Shown here piece by piece: positions 44,644 through 52,589 of a stretch of DNA of 64,000 nucleotides. This DNA comes from Nocardia uniformis NBRC 13702 (lineage in GTDB: Bacteria > Actinomycetota > Actinomycetes > Mycobacteriales > Mycobacteriaceae), in assembly GCF_001613345.1 (NCBI RefSeq), contig NZ_BDCE01000010.1:39053-103052 (forward strand), in the 5' to 3' direction. The first letter of the stretch is position 1. Each line of letters begins with the position of its first letter. The position numbers and the translations under genes are program-made. Under the pieces are notes generated by a model. The model did no database searches and was not told the DNA's origin. It saw nothing but the letters and a program-made list of their open reading frames with translations.

Positions 44644-45225
44644 ATGGCTGAACCAGTGCCGCCCAGGGAGATCACCGACCCCGCCGCCTTACGTGCGCTG
44701 GCGCATCCGCTGCGCCAGCGGATTCTGCGGGCACTTGCCGAACAGGGGCCATCGACGTCCACGGCGCTCGGTGCGCTGCTGGGGGAGAACACCGGGGCGA
44801 CCAGTTATCACCTGCGTCAGCTCGCCGAGCACGGGTTCATCGAGGAGGCGCCCGAATTGGCGAAGGGGAAGGAGCGGTGGTGGCGGTCGCCGCCGCAGGA
44901 TCTGCGGTATCGGGTCGATCGGGCTTCGTCTCCGGAACTGCGCGAGCTGATGGAAGGTCTGCTCGCCGTGCACATTGCCGACGATGTCGAGGCGTTTCAG
45001 CGATTCGAGGCCGAGCGTGCCGAGCTGGGTGAGTGGGCCGATATGGTGCCGTTCTCCCGGGGCGCCATCCATGCGACGCGCGAGGAGTTGGAAGCGTTCT
45101 TCGAGGACTATCTCACGCTGCTCAAACGCTTCCAATCCACGCACGCCGAGGGCCGCCCCGGAACGCGCCGAGTGCTGACCCGGTTCATCGCGTTTCCCGC
45201 ACCCGGAATGAATTCCAGCGAGTAA
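44644..45225 (+). CDS. ArsR-like helix-turn-helix regulator
   Basis: 193 residues from ATG 44644; the frame is open upstream through the tRNA terminator, which cannot be coding. The winged helix domain is in the first 85 residues: ALRALAHPLRQRILRAL, then TSTALGALLGENTGATSYHL as the recognition region. No cysteine metal site (CVC motif) is present, so it belongs to the HTH_20/ArsR group without classical metal sensing. The C-terminal half is helical and acidic. It probably regulates itself and the downstream hydrolase gene, which starts 10 nt after its stop. Confidence 0.88.
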   Translation: MAEPVPPREITDPAALRALAHPLRQRILRALAEQGPSTSTALGALLGENTGATSYHLRQLAEHGFIEEAPELAKGKERWWRSPPQDLRYRVDRASSPELRELMEGLLAVHIADDVEAFQRFEAERAELGEWADMVPFSRGAIHATREELEAFFEDYLTLLKRFQSTHAEGRPGTRRVLTRFIAFPAPGMNSSE

Positions 45226-45235
45226 GGATCCACCA

Positions 45236-46609
45236 GTGCTATCGATCGTCGCTCGAATTGTCCTGCTCACCACCATGATTGCTGCAATCACCCTCGGTGC
45301 GCCGATGGCACACGCGAACGATCTCGTGACCGACGGTATCTCCATCACCCGCTCCGACGGGACCACGGCGAGCGGCACCGTGTACGCACCCGCCGGTGCC
45401 ACCGGCCTGCCGGGAGTGGTGCTGGTGCACGGTTCGGGCGATGGTCGCGATGAGCACTACGACCAGGTTGCCGCCGCTCTCGCCGGTGCGGGGATTGTCG
45501 CGCTGCGCTATGACAAGCGCACCGAGGATTACACACCCGCGCACCGCGACTACTCATTGCTCGCCGACGACGCACTGGCAGGTCTTGCCGCACTGCGGAA
45601 CCGCCCCGAGGTGGCTCCGGACCGCGTCGGGATCTGGGGCCTCTCCGAAGGGGGATGGGTTGCCCCGCTCGCGGTTTCGCGTTCCGCCGATGCCGCGTTC
45701 CTGATTACTGTCGGCGCCAATTCCTTTGCCCCCGCGGCGCAGCAGGCCTGGGCGAACGAGACCAGATTCGTCGCGGGCGGAGTGCGTGGTTCGATGCTCG
45801 AAGTGCTGGCGCGCAACGGTATCCGGCAACTGGTAGGCGCGGGTCAGTTCGCCCAGGCCGACTACGACGCGATACCGGTGCTGGAGCGGATCCCGCAGCC
45901 GGTGCTCGCGATCTGGGGTGAGCTGGATCGGCTGACACCCCCGGGCGACAGCCTGCGCGACTTCCAGTCCGCGTTCGAGCGAGTGGGCAAGACGAACTAC
46001 ACGCTGCGAACCCTGCCGAACGCCCAGCACGGCGGGCATGCGACCACCGATGGATTCGACAAACTGCCGGAACTGGCTCCGGGCTACATCCAGCTCATGG
46101 CCGATTGGGTGCACGGACTCCCGGATTCCGCTGCACGACAGGTGGATCCGCCAGCGGCGCAGGGGCAGTCGGCCGAGGCGCTCGAACCGCTGTCCCGGTG
46201 GGAGTCCGCCACCGTGCAGCTGTCGCTGCTGCTCGGAATCGTCCTCGGCTTCGGAGGTTACGCACTGACCGGCGCGGTGCGCCGGTGGCGGTTGCCGAAT
46301 CCGCGACCGGCGCGAATCCTGTTGTCCGCAGCAATGATTGCCATTGTCGGGACCGTCGCGCAACTGCTGTTCATGCTGACGACCCGAGCCACCTCATTCG
46401 GTCCCCTGCTGTTCGGCCGCACACTGCCCTGGCTGGCTGTACAGCTGCTCGCCGCGCTCGCGGTGGTCACCCTCGGCGTCATTATCGCTCGGAGCCGGAG
46501 CACGCTTTCCGACTCCGGTGCGGGCGCCCGCGCCAGATGGATTCTCCTGGTCTGCGGCGGTGCGGGATTCACCCTGTGGGCCCTGTATTGGGGCCTCCTG
46601 ATCCCCTGA
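45236..46609 (+). CDS. Secreted/membrane alpha/beta hydrolase
   Basis: 457 residues from GTG 45236 with AAGGATC upstream. A signal-type N-terminus (1-28, ending GAPMAHAND) precedes an alpha/beta hydrolase domain: VLVHGSGDGRDEHYDQVA, nucleophile Ser137 in GLSEGG, acid region WGELDRLTPP and His in NAQHGGHAT. After residue 320 come about four transmembrane helices, an unusual C-terminal membrane domain. The enzyme should work outside the membrane on an unknown ester or peptide. It forms an operon with the preceding ArsR-type regulator. Confidence 0.85.
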   Translation: MLSIVARIVLLTTMIAAITLGAPMAHANDLVTDGISITRSDGTTASGTVYAPAGATGLPGVVLVHGSGDGRDEHYDQVAAALAGAGIVALRYDKRTEDYTPAHRDYSLLADDALAGLAALRNRPEVAPDRVGIWGLSEGGWVAPLAVSRSADAAFLITVGANSFAPAAQQAWANETRFVAGGVRGSMLEVLARNGIRQLVGAGQFAQADYDAIPVLERIPQPVLAIWGELDRLTPPGDSLRDFQSAFERVGKTNYTLRTLPNAQHGGHATTDGFDKLPELAPGYIQLMADWVHGLPDSAARQVDPPAAQGQSAEALEPLSRWESATVQLSLLLGIVLGFGGYALTGAVRRWRLPNPRPARILLSAAMIAIVGTVAQLLFMLTTRATSFGPLLFGRTLPWLAVQLLAALAVVTLGVIIARSRSTLSDSGAGARARWILLVCGGAGFTLWALYWGLLIP

Positions 46610-47066
46610 CCGCCCGGACAGTCGGCTGGTGGCGAACGGAAGACCGGGGAATCGCATGGCCGCAGGTTGTCGGGTGCGCGAGCGGGGATTGCCGCTGGGC
46701 GGTCGTCGGGACGGTCATCGCCCAGCGGCGCTGCACACTGCGCCGACTCTCGGCCCGGTAGCGATCACGCTGGCGTCGCGCGATGGTTTATCCGTCGACC
46801 GATGCTCAGCTCAGCTGGCCGCGCCCGGGCCGGGAGACGCTGAGCGTCCGATCAGCAGTCCTGAGCGCCGCTCCCTCGTCATTCCGGCATGCTTTTGGCC
46901 GGAATCCACACCCGAATGGCACCGTACAGGCTGGATCCCGGCCAGAAGCGCACCGGACGACGGGGATATTCGGTCGTGAAACGCGCGGTACTCCCAGCCA
47001 CCCGCGCAGTCCGCTGTGCTCGTACCGACCTGGCAGGTTCCCGACACCCCCGCTACCGTTGATGCC
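46610..47066. other. 457-nt gap with palindromic element
   Basis: No gene is supported. A full-length dispersed palindrome lies at 46877-46962. A TACCGT box just before 47067 could serve a leaderless transcript of the next gene. Confidence 0.5.
46877..46962. repeat. Dispersed palindromic element, copy 4
   Basis: CGTCATTCCGGCATGC then TTTTGGCCGGAATCCACA on the left; GGATCCCGGCCAGAAG then CGCACCGGACGACGG on the right. Arms of about 33 nt with several mismatches and a 20-nt loop. Confidence 0.72.
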
Positions 47067-47516
47067 GTGGATACCCCGTTGGCGCCCCCGCCCCCGCCCC
47101 CAGTTCGTCCCCGGTGGCGGGCAATGGGATTGCCGCTGCTCACGGGTGCCGCGGTGGCCGGCACGGTCGCGGCGCTGCATTTCCGGGATCCGCATCAGGC
47201 AGGCTCGTGGGGTCTGTGCCCCTTCTATGAACTGACCGGATACTGGTGCCCCGGCTGCGGGGGATTGCGCGGTATGCACAATCTCACCGAGGGCCGGATT
47301 CTCGACGCGGTGCAGAGCAATCTGCTATTGATTCCGCTGCTGCTGGTGTTCGCGGTGTGGTGGGGGGATTGGCTGGTGCGCAGTTCGCGCGGCCAGCCCG
47401 CGCGGACGCTACCCCGCGGGTTGCCGCGCACATGGTTGTGGGTGACCCTGGCTTTCCTGGTGGCCTACACGGTCTTTCGCAATACCCCGTGGGGCACCTG
47501 GCTCGTGCCGGTGTGA
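47067..47516 (+). CDS. DUF2752 membrane protein
   Basis: 149 residues from GTG 47067, chosen because a TACCGT -10-like box lies 7 nt upstream (leaderless); a GTG at 47016 would add 17 residues. A Pro-rich start (LAPPPPPPVRP) precedes three transmembrane helices. The DUF2752 signature CPFYELTGYWCPGCGG, with three cysteines, lies after the first helix, followed by RGMHNLTEG. The family is of unknown function; the Cys-rich motif suggests metal or redox chemistry at the membrane. Confidence 0.82.
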   Translation: MDTPLAPPPPPPVRPRWRAMGLPLLTGAAVAGTVAALHFRDPHQAGSWGLCPFYELTGYWCPGCGGLRGMHNLTEGRILDAVQSNLLLIPLLLVFAVWWGDWLVRSSRGQPARTLPRGLPRTWLWVTLAFLVAYTVFRNTPWGTWLVPV

Positions 47517-47571
47517 ATTACGGCGGCGTGGCCCGCCGAGTGAAACCCGCTGATCAGGGCATGCTGTCACT

Positions 47572-47760
47572 ATGGTTGATTCGCTGAAGGAACGAGTGCG
47601 GGCGAAACTGCTGCGGCAGCTCAATGAGGACGGTGCGCCGGATCCGGATCAGGACGACACCCGGCAGTTGTCGGTGCTGACCGATCTGGAACTGCTGGAC
47701 GCGGTGGCGGACGACGATCCAGTGGTGGAGGAACTGGCCGTCCGCTACCTTGTGCCCTGA
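47572..47760 (+). CDS. Small acidic hypothetical protein
   Basis: 62 residues from ATG 47572. MVDSLKERVRAKLLRQLNED is a basic amphipathic start and the rest is strongly acidic (DPDQDDTRQ, DAVADDDPVVEEL). Codon third positions are GC-rich, as in real genes here. No domain is recognised. It follows the DUF2752 gene by 55 nt on the same strand. Confidence 0.6.
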   Translation: MVDSLKERVRAKLLRQLNEDGAPDPDQDDTRQLSVLTDLELLDAVADDDPVVEELAVRYLVP

Positions 47761-47799
47761 AGCCCGAAGCCAACGCCCGCGCTCAGCAGACCTGCGCGC

Positions 47800-49113
47800 T
47801 CAGAACGCACAGGGCGCGCCGCCCTCGGAACCGCTGCTGAACGGCCGGGTCTCCGGTGTCGGGTTCCAATGTCCTTCGGTGCGAGCGTAATTCCAGCGCG
47901 GGCCGTTCTCGACCAGGGCGGAGACGGCATCGATGAGCCGATCCACATCGGCGGCCGTACTGCCGAGGCCCAGGCTGGCCCGCAGCGCGCCGTCCACACC
48001 GAGTGCGGCCAGCAGCGGATGTGCGCAGAACCGGCCGTCGCGCACGCCGATCCCGTGTTCGGCGGACAGGTAGGCGGCCACCCGACCGGGTTCGAAGCCG
48101 TCGATGGTGAAGGCGACAATGCCGACGGCATCGGTGCTGTCGCGCCAGATGCGCAGGAAGTTCACGCCCGGAATGGTTTTCAGGCCGTAGCGCAGGCGAT
48201 GCGAGAGGTAGAGCTCGTGCTCGGTGACCGTGGTCTCGTCGAGGGCCGCGAGTGCGTCGCAGGCGGCGGCCAGGGCGGCCACGCCCAGCACATTCGGGGA
48301 ACCGGCCTCATGTCGCTGCGGGGCCGGGGCCCATTCGGTTTCGGTGGCGGAGACCTCGCGAACCGCGCCGCCACCGGCGAGGTACGGCTGCGCGGTATCG
48401 AGCCAATCGCGACGACCCACCAGCACGCCCGCGCCGAACGGGGCGTAGAGCTTGTGGCCGGAAAACGCCACATAGTCGATTCCACTGGCCTGCAAGTCGA
48501 TTCGGCGATGCGGGGCCAGCTGGGCGGCGTCCACCAGGATGCGGGTACCGCATTGGTGCGCGATCCAGGCCAGGCGCTCGATCGGCAGCAGCTCGCCGGT
48601 CACATTGGAGGCGCCCGTAATCGCCAGCAGTGCGGCGGGTTTCGCGCACAGTTCGGCGACGAGGCGCTGAATGGTCTCCTCGATGGTGTCGGCGGCCCGG
48701 ACCACGCGGCGGCCGTTGCGCACCCACGGCAGGAAGTTGGCGTGGTGCTCGGTATCCAGCACCACGGTGTCGCCGGGTACGCAGGAGGCGAGCAGGTTGA
48801 GTGAGTCGGTGGTGTTGCGGGTGAAGACCACGCACTGGTCGTCGGCGGCATTGAGGAAGCGCGCCACCGTATTTCGCGCGGCTTCGTAGCAATCGGTGGA
48901 GACTCGCGAAGCGTATCCGGCGCCGCGGTGCACGCTCGCGTAGAACGGCAGCAGTTCCTGCACCCGATTGGTGACCTGCTCCAGTGCCGGTGCGCTGGCG
49001 GCATAGTCGAAGTTGGCGTAGGTGGCGGTGCCACCCTGAACGAGCGGCACCTGGAGGTCGTATCCGGAGACGCGGGCGAGGGTGGCGCAGCTGTGGTCGG
49101 CGAAAGCAGTCAT
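47800..49113 (-). CDS. Cysteine desulfurase-like PLP enzyme (class V aminotransferase)
   Basis: 437 residues from ATG 49113. It has the SufS/Csd fold: the PLP lysine is in FSGHKLYAPFG, His in TEHHANFLPW stacks on the cofactor, and DAAQLAPH holds the pyridine-N Asp. The C-terminal active-site region reads GIGVRDGRFCAHPLL, with a Cys in a plausible catalytic loop. A SAM-IV riboswitch lies directly upstream, which ties it to sulfur or methionine metabolism: it would be shut off when S-adenosylmethionine is plentiful. No suf or isc partner genes are adjacent, so a role in Fe-S assembly is less likely than sulfur mobilisation. Confidence 0.88.
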   Translation of the reverse strand: MTAFADHSCATLARVSGYDLQVPLVQGGTATYANFDYAASAPALEQVTNRVQELLPFYASVHRGAGYASRVSTDCYEAARNTVARFLNAADDQCVVFTRNTTDSLNLLASCVPGDTVVLDTEHHANFLPWVRNGRRVVRAADTIEETIQRLVAELCAKPAALLAITGASNVTGELLPIERLAWIAHQCGTRILVDAAQLAPHRRIDLQASGIDYVAFSGHKLYAPFGAGVLVGRRDWLDTAQPYLAGGGAVREVSATETEWAPAPQRHEAGSPNVLGVAALAAACDALAALDETTVTEHELYLSHRLRYGLKTIPGVNFLRIWRDSTDAVGIVAFTIDGFEPGRVAAYLSAEHGIGVRDGRFCAHPLLAALGVDGALRASLGLGSTAADVDRLIDAVSALVENGPRWNYARTEGHWNPTPETRPFSSGSEGGAPCAF

Positions 49114-49160
49114 GACGAAATCCCGTCGGTCAGGGACTCGTGATCAGCAGGATCGAAGAG

Positions 49161-49275
49161 TCCGCGCTTGCCGCGTTCTTGTGAACGTCGGCCCGGTCGT
49201 CACCTGGAGCACCCCACCGCGGAGGAGGGTTGCCGACCAGCTAGCCAGGGCTTGACGCTGGTACTCATGACCTGA
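49161..49275 (-). promoter_or_regulatory. SAM-IV riboswitch
   Basis: On the minus strand the element begins GGTCATGAGTACCAGCGTC and continues AAGCCCTGGCTAGCTGG, CGGCAACCCTCC, GCGGTGGGGTGC, CCAGGTGACGACC and, downstream, GCGGCAAGCGCGG. These are the conserved blocks of the SAM-IV aptamer of actinobacteria (P1 GGTCA/TGACC-type pairing, the P2-P3 core with CGGCAACC, and the 3' pseudoknot partner). The start codon of the desulfurase-like gene is about 50 nt further on; GTCCC and GGGAT near the ribosome binding site could form the expression-platform hairpin. Confidence 0.88.
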
Positions 49276-49397
49276 TTGCAGAGGTTGGCAGATGCGCGGC
49301 GACCTTGTCAACCCGCTGACGAGAATCATCCGAAAGTTGGATGGGTAGGGCCGCAAAGTAGGAATCGGGAGTTCGTCGGGGTCGGTAGCCTTTAATG

Positions 49398-49416
49398 TGA
49401 AGTTAGGGTAGCCAAA
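49398..49416. promoter_or_regulatory. DtxR/IdeR-type iron box upstream of heme oxygenase
   Basis: TGAAGTTAGGGTAGCCAAA agrees with the 19-bp consensus TTAGGTTAGGCTAACCTAA at 14 positions. It lies 38 nt before the heme oxygenase start, where an iron-loaded repressor would block transcription. Confidence 0.65.
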
Positions 49417-49453
49417 GTAGTGTGGCCGCAGGATCGATAACGAGGAGCACGAC

Positions 49454-50113
49454 ATGCTGGATATCGCGACGCCGTTCTCGACCCTCATCCGCACCGCCAC
49501 CGAACAGCAGCACAGCGAGGCCGAGCACTCGTCGTTCATGCGCGACATGCTCACCGGAACGCTCGGTGTGCGGGCGTTCTACCGCTACACCGCCCAGCTC
49601 TGGTTCGTCTACGACGCGCTGGAGAAGCGGTCCGCCGAACTCGCCGCCGATCCGGTCGCCGGACCCTTCGTTCGCCCGGAGATAGCTCGTCTTGCCGCAC
49701 TGGAAACCGACCTCGCCCATCTGGGCGGTGCGGGCTGGCGTGACGAGCTGCGACCGCTGCCGTCCACCCTCGCCTACGCCGATCGCATTACCGAATGCGC
49801 CCAGCACTGGTCCGCCGGATATGTCGTTCATCACTACACCCGCTACCTCGGTGACCTTTCGGGCGGGCAGGTCATTCGTGGCACTGCGGAGAAGCTGTGG
49901 AATCTGCCCAAGAAGGGCGATGGCGTGCGCTTCTATGTCTTCGACGCGATCTCCAATCCGGCCGCCTTCAAGCGCGGATACCGCGAGCTGCTCGACGGCC
50001 TGCCCCTGGACGCGGACGAAACCGAGCGTGTACTCGATGAGGCGCGCCTGGCGTTCTCGATGAATACCGACCTATTCGGTGAGCTGGCCGCAGAATTCAG
50101 CGATAAGAACTGA
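49454..50113 (+). CDS. hmuO: Heme oxygenase (HmuO type)
   Basis: 219 residues, ATG at 49454 after AACGAGGAGCACGAC. The proximal heme ligand is His20 (TEQQHSEAEH) and the distal helix has GDLSGGQ with Asp134 and the flexible glycines, as in corynebacterial HmuO. It opens heme to biliverdin, CO and Fe2+. No heme transporter is adjacent. The upstream iron box implies induction under iron limitation, so the role is iron recovery from heme. Confidence 0.95.
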   Translation: MLDIATPFSTLIRTATEQQHSEAEHSSFMRDMLTGTLGVRAFYRYTAQLWFVYDALEKRSAELAADPVAGPFVRPEIARLAALETDLAHLGGAGWRDELRPLPSTLAYADRITECAQHWSAGYVVHHYTRYLGDLSGGQVIRGTAEKLWNLPKKGDGVRFYVFDAISNPAAFKRGYRELLDGLPLDADETERVLDEARLAFSMNTDLFGELAAEFSDKN

Positions 50114-50201
50114 GGCCCTATCGGCTACCCCGGGCTACGTATGCCACAGGATTGCTGAGGGTAACTCGGTTGCCTCGCGGGAGCGGGTGCGCTGCCATTG
50201 A

Positions 50202-50864
50202 GTGGTGAGTCTGCCCCTGCTGCTGAGCTTTATCGGACTGTGTGTCCTGCTGTCGCTCACCCCCGGACCGGATTCGTTTCTGGTGCTGAGGTTTTCGATG
50301 GTGGGACCGCGACCCGCCATCGCCGCGGCGATCGGCTCGGCGCTGGGCGGGATCGTCTGGGCCGTGGTGGTCGCGGCGGGCGTGGCGGCGCTGCTGGAAC
50401 AGTCGGCCACGGCCTATCGCGCGTTGAAGGTTATCGGCGGAATCTATCTGGTGTACCTGGGAATTCGCACGTTCCTTGCCTTCCGGCGCGACCGCCGCGA
50501 GAGCGCTGCCACAGCCGCGACCGCGGCGCTGCCGGGTGCGGAGCCCGCGAACTCACGGGAACGTGCGGCGTCGGTGCGAGCGGCATTCACCGCCGGGATG
50601 GTGTCGTGTGTGTTCAACCCGAAGGTCGGCCTGTTCTATCTGGCGGTGCTGCCCCAGTTCCTGACCGAGGTCACCTTCGCGAATACCCTCGCGCTCGGCG
50701 CTATCGAAAGCACCATTGCCGCAATCGAAATGGTGCTGCTGGCACTGGCCGCGGCGCGGGCGGCGGAACTGCTGCGCAGTAAGAAGGTGCGCGATCGGCT
50801 GGAACAGATCAGCGCGGGCATTCTCGCCGCGCTCGGTATCGGCACCGCCGCCTCGGCGGCCTGA
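50202..50864 (+). CDS. LysE-family amino-acid exporter
   Basis: 220 residues from GTG 50202 or 50205. The LysE/RhtB signature is present: LLSLTPGPDSFLVLRF near the N-terminus, KVIGGIYLVYLGIRTF and FNPKVGLFYLAVLPQF. About six hydrophobic helices. It exports amino acids or related small molecules; the substrate cannot be read from sequence. It is transcribed alone, 88 nt after the heme oxygenase gene, and is convergent with the flavin reductase. Confidence 0.9.
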   Translation: MVSLPLLLSFIGLCVLLSLTPGPDSFLVLRFSMVGPRPAIAAAIGSALGGIVWAVVVAAGVAALLEQSATAYRALKVIGGIYLVYLGIRTFLAFRRDRRESAATAATAALPGAEPANSRERAASVRAAFTAGMVSCVFNPKVGLFYLAVLPQFLTEVTFANTLALGAIESTIAAIEMVLLALAAARAAELLRSKKVRDRLEQISAGILAALGIGTAASAA

Positions 50865-50948
50865 TGCGCGGATTCCGGCCGCAAATCCGCGCAGAGCACC
50901 GATATGCGCCCGTCGAGGATGGAGACGCCCAGTCGTGAGCGGGATCGT

Positions 50949-51485
50949 TCAGAGCGCTTCGGGCCGGTGGTACGTGCCGTTGTAGTACAGCAGCGGTGCG
51001 GCGGCGGGGAGTTCCTCGGCATCGTCGTGGACGCGGGTGACCAGACCGATAACGAGGGTGTGGTCACCGATTTCGATGAGTTGATGAACGGTGGCGCGGA
51101 CCCAGATGGGTGTGCCGTGCAGGACCGGTTCACCGGTTTCGAGGTTGGTCCACAGCGAGCGGTCGGTGAAGCGCTCCTCGGCGGCGCGACTGAAGCGCTG
51201 CGCGATGTGCTGCTGATGTTCACCGAGGAAGTGCACGACCACCGATTCGGCGCGCAGCATGGCCTCGATACTGGAGGAGGTGTGCGCGATATTGAACGAG
51301 ATCAGCGGCGGTCGCAGTGACACCGATGCGAACGAGGTGGCCGTGAAGCCGACCGGCCCCTTCTCGGAGTTCAGGGTGACGACGGTGACGCCCGCCGGAT
51401 AGTGCCGCATGGCGGAGCGGTACTGATGGGCGGTGATACCACTCAGATCGTCGGGGACCTGTAGCTCGGACGGTGAATCGGTCAC
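50949..51485 (-). CDS. Flavin reductase-like FMN-binding protein
   Basis: 178 residues from GTG 51485. The flavin_Reduct fold is seen in [39 protein letters not shown] (quoted here in parts: [30 protein letters not shown]) and [11 protein letters not shown]. Members supply reduced FMN or FAD to two-component monooxygenases, for example HsaB in steroid degradation. No oxygenase partner lies nearby, so it probably serves one elsewhere or is a stand-alone reductase. Confidence 0.9.
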   Translation of the reverse strand: MTDSPSELQVPDDLSGITAHQYRSAMRHYPAGVTVVTLNSEKGPVGFTATSFASVSLRPPLISFNIAHTSSSIEAMLRAESVVVHFLGEHQQHIAQRFSRAAEERFTDRSLWTNLETGEPVLHGTPIWVRATVHQLIEIGDHTLVIGLVTRVHDDAEELPAAAPLLYYNGTYHRPEAL

Positions 51486-51609
51486 CTAGGAAATCTACGT
51501 CCGAACCGGTGTGCCTATTCCTATTGTGCGCAATCTGACCACAATCCCCGTGTCGGAACGGGGTGTGGATTGCGGCCACCTGCATGCCGGAATGCCGAGG
51601 GCGGGGCGG

Positions 51610-52083
51610 TCAGTCGACGTCGATCGCGAGTCCGGCGGTAATGCGCATCAGCTCGCCGAAGGTGGTGCGGAAGAGGGTGTTCGGATGGCCACCCGCCGCC
51701 CACAGCTCCGAATGCCTGGCCAGCGCATTGTCGAGATAGGTGGGCAGATTGGTGGGATGGCCGACCGGCGCCACCCCGCCGATCGGCTGGCCCGTAACCT
51801 CCCGCACCATATCGGCGGGCGCCCGGGTGAGGGTTCCTTCGAGGCGTTCCCCGGTGCGTTCGAGATTCACCTGGTGGGCGCCCGAGACCAGCAGTAGCAC
51901 CGGATCGTCGTCGAGCAGGAATACCAGGGATTTGATAATCGCCCCGACATCCACGCCGATCGCCGCGGCGGCTTCCTGCGCGGTGCTGGTGGGTAGCGGT
52001 TGGGTAATGATCACGCCGTGATGGCCGCGCGAAATCAGCGTGTCGGAGACCTTGGAAGCGAGCGGCGGCAGGGACCTGCGCAT
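51610..52083 (-). CDS. YbaK/ProX-type aminoacyl-tRNA deacylase
   Basis: 157 residues from ATG 52083. The YbaK fold is clear: a conserved Lys in GAIIKSLVFLLDDDPVLLLVSG, and the GQPIGGVAPVGHP loop that lines the editing pocket. It hydrolyses mischarged Cys- or Ala-tRNA(Pro) type substrates. A TACCCT box 7 nt before the ATG suggests leaderless transcription. It is 40 nt downstream of the OHCU-like gene on the same strand and may be cotranscribed. Confidence 0.9.
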   Translation of the reverse strand: MRRSLPPLASKVSDTLISRGHHGVIITQPLPTSTAQEAAAAIGVDVGAIIKSLVFLLDDDPVLLLVSGAHQVNLERTGERLEGTLTRAPADMVREVTGQPIGGVAPVGHPTNLPTYLDNALARHSELWAAGGHPNTLFRTTFGELMRITAGLAIDVD

Positions 52084-52123
52084 GCCAACCAGGGTAGAGC
52101 GATTGCGGATTATGTGCGGGCGT

Positions 52124-52456
52124 TCAGTATTCGGGGTAACCGTTCTCGGGGCCGAGCATGTCCGCGAGTCGAGTGCGCGCAGTGCGGATGAGCTCGGCGG
52201 TATCGCGTTCGGAGAGTTCCTCGTGCACACAGGAATCGAAAACGCGATCGAGATCGGCCGGGGACAGTGCGAGCAATTCGGCGTCGGCGGCGGTGGCCAG
52301 GGCCGTATAGCTGGGATAGGGGCGGCCGTCGGCCAGCTTGGCCGCCCATGTGACATTGCAGCAACATTCATAGAGGGCGTGTATCGCCCGTTGGCGGGAT
52401 AGGGCGTTGAATCGGTCGAGGCCGATTTCGTGATGCATCAACATCGGGTTCTCCAC
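52124..52456 (-). CDS. OHCU decarboxylase-like protein, short form
   Basis: 110 residues from ATG 52456. The N-terminal part matches 2-oxo-4-hydroxy-4-carboxy-5-ureidoimidazoline decarboxylase: GLDRFNALSRQRAIHALYEC, CNVTWAAKLADGRPYPS and AADAELLALSPADLD. The region that normally carries the catalytic His (HPRIG) reads DSCVHEELSER here, and the last third of the enzyme (about 50 residues) is missing. Three adjacent cysteines (ECCCN) are unusual. It is probably a non-enzymatic or re-purposed relative, not a uric-acid pathway enzyme; no other purine-degradation genes are nearby. Confidence 0.7.
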   Translation of the reverse strand: MENPMLMHHEIGLDRFNALSRQRAIHALYECCCNVTWAAKLADGRPYPSYTALATAADAELLALSPADLDRVFDSCVHEELSERDTAELIRTARTRLADMLGPENGYPEY

Positions 52457-52589
52457 ACTGGTGGCGCAGATTTGCTGACGTGCTAATCGTCCGCCCGTCG
52501 CCGGTCCGGAAACCAGTGCGACGCAGCATATTTAGCACAGCATTAACACTGCCCGCCCGGCTGCGGCCCGCCACCGATACGCTGGTCCG

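Larger units (their letters stand above)
49114..49453. other. Divergent region with SAM-IV riboswitch and iron box
   Basis: 340 nt without a gene. On the minus strand it holds the SAM-IV riboswitch and leader of the desulfurase-like gene; on the plus side, the DtxR/IdeR-type box and promoter of the heme oxygenase. Confidence 0.75.
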
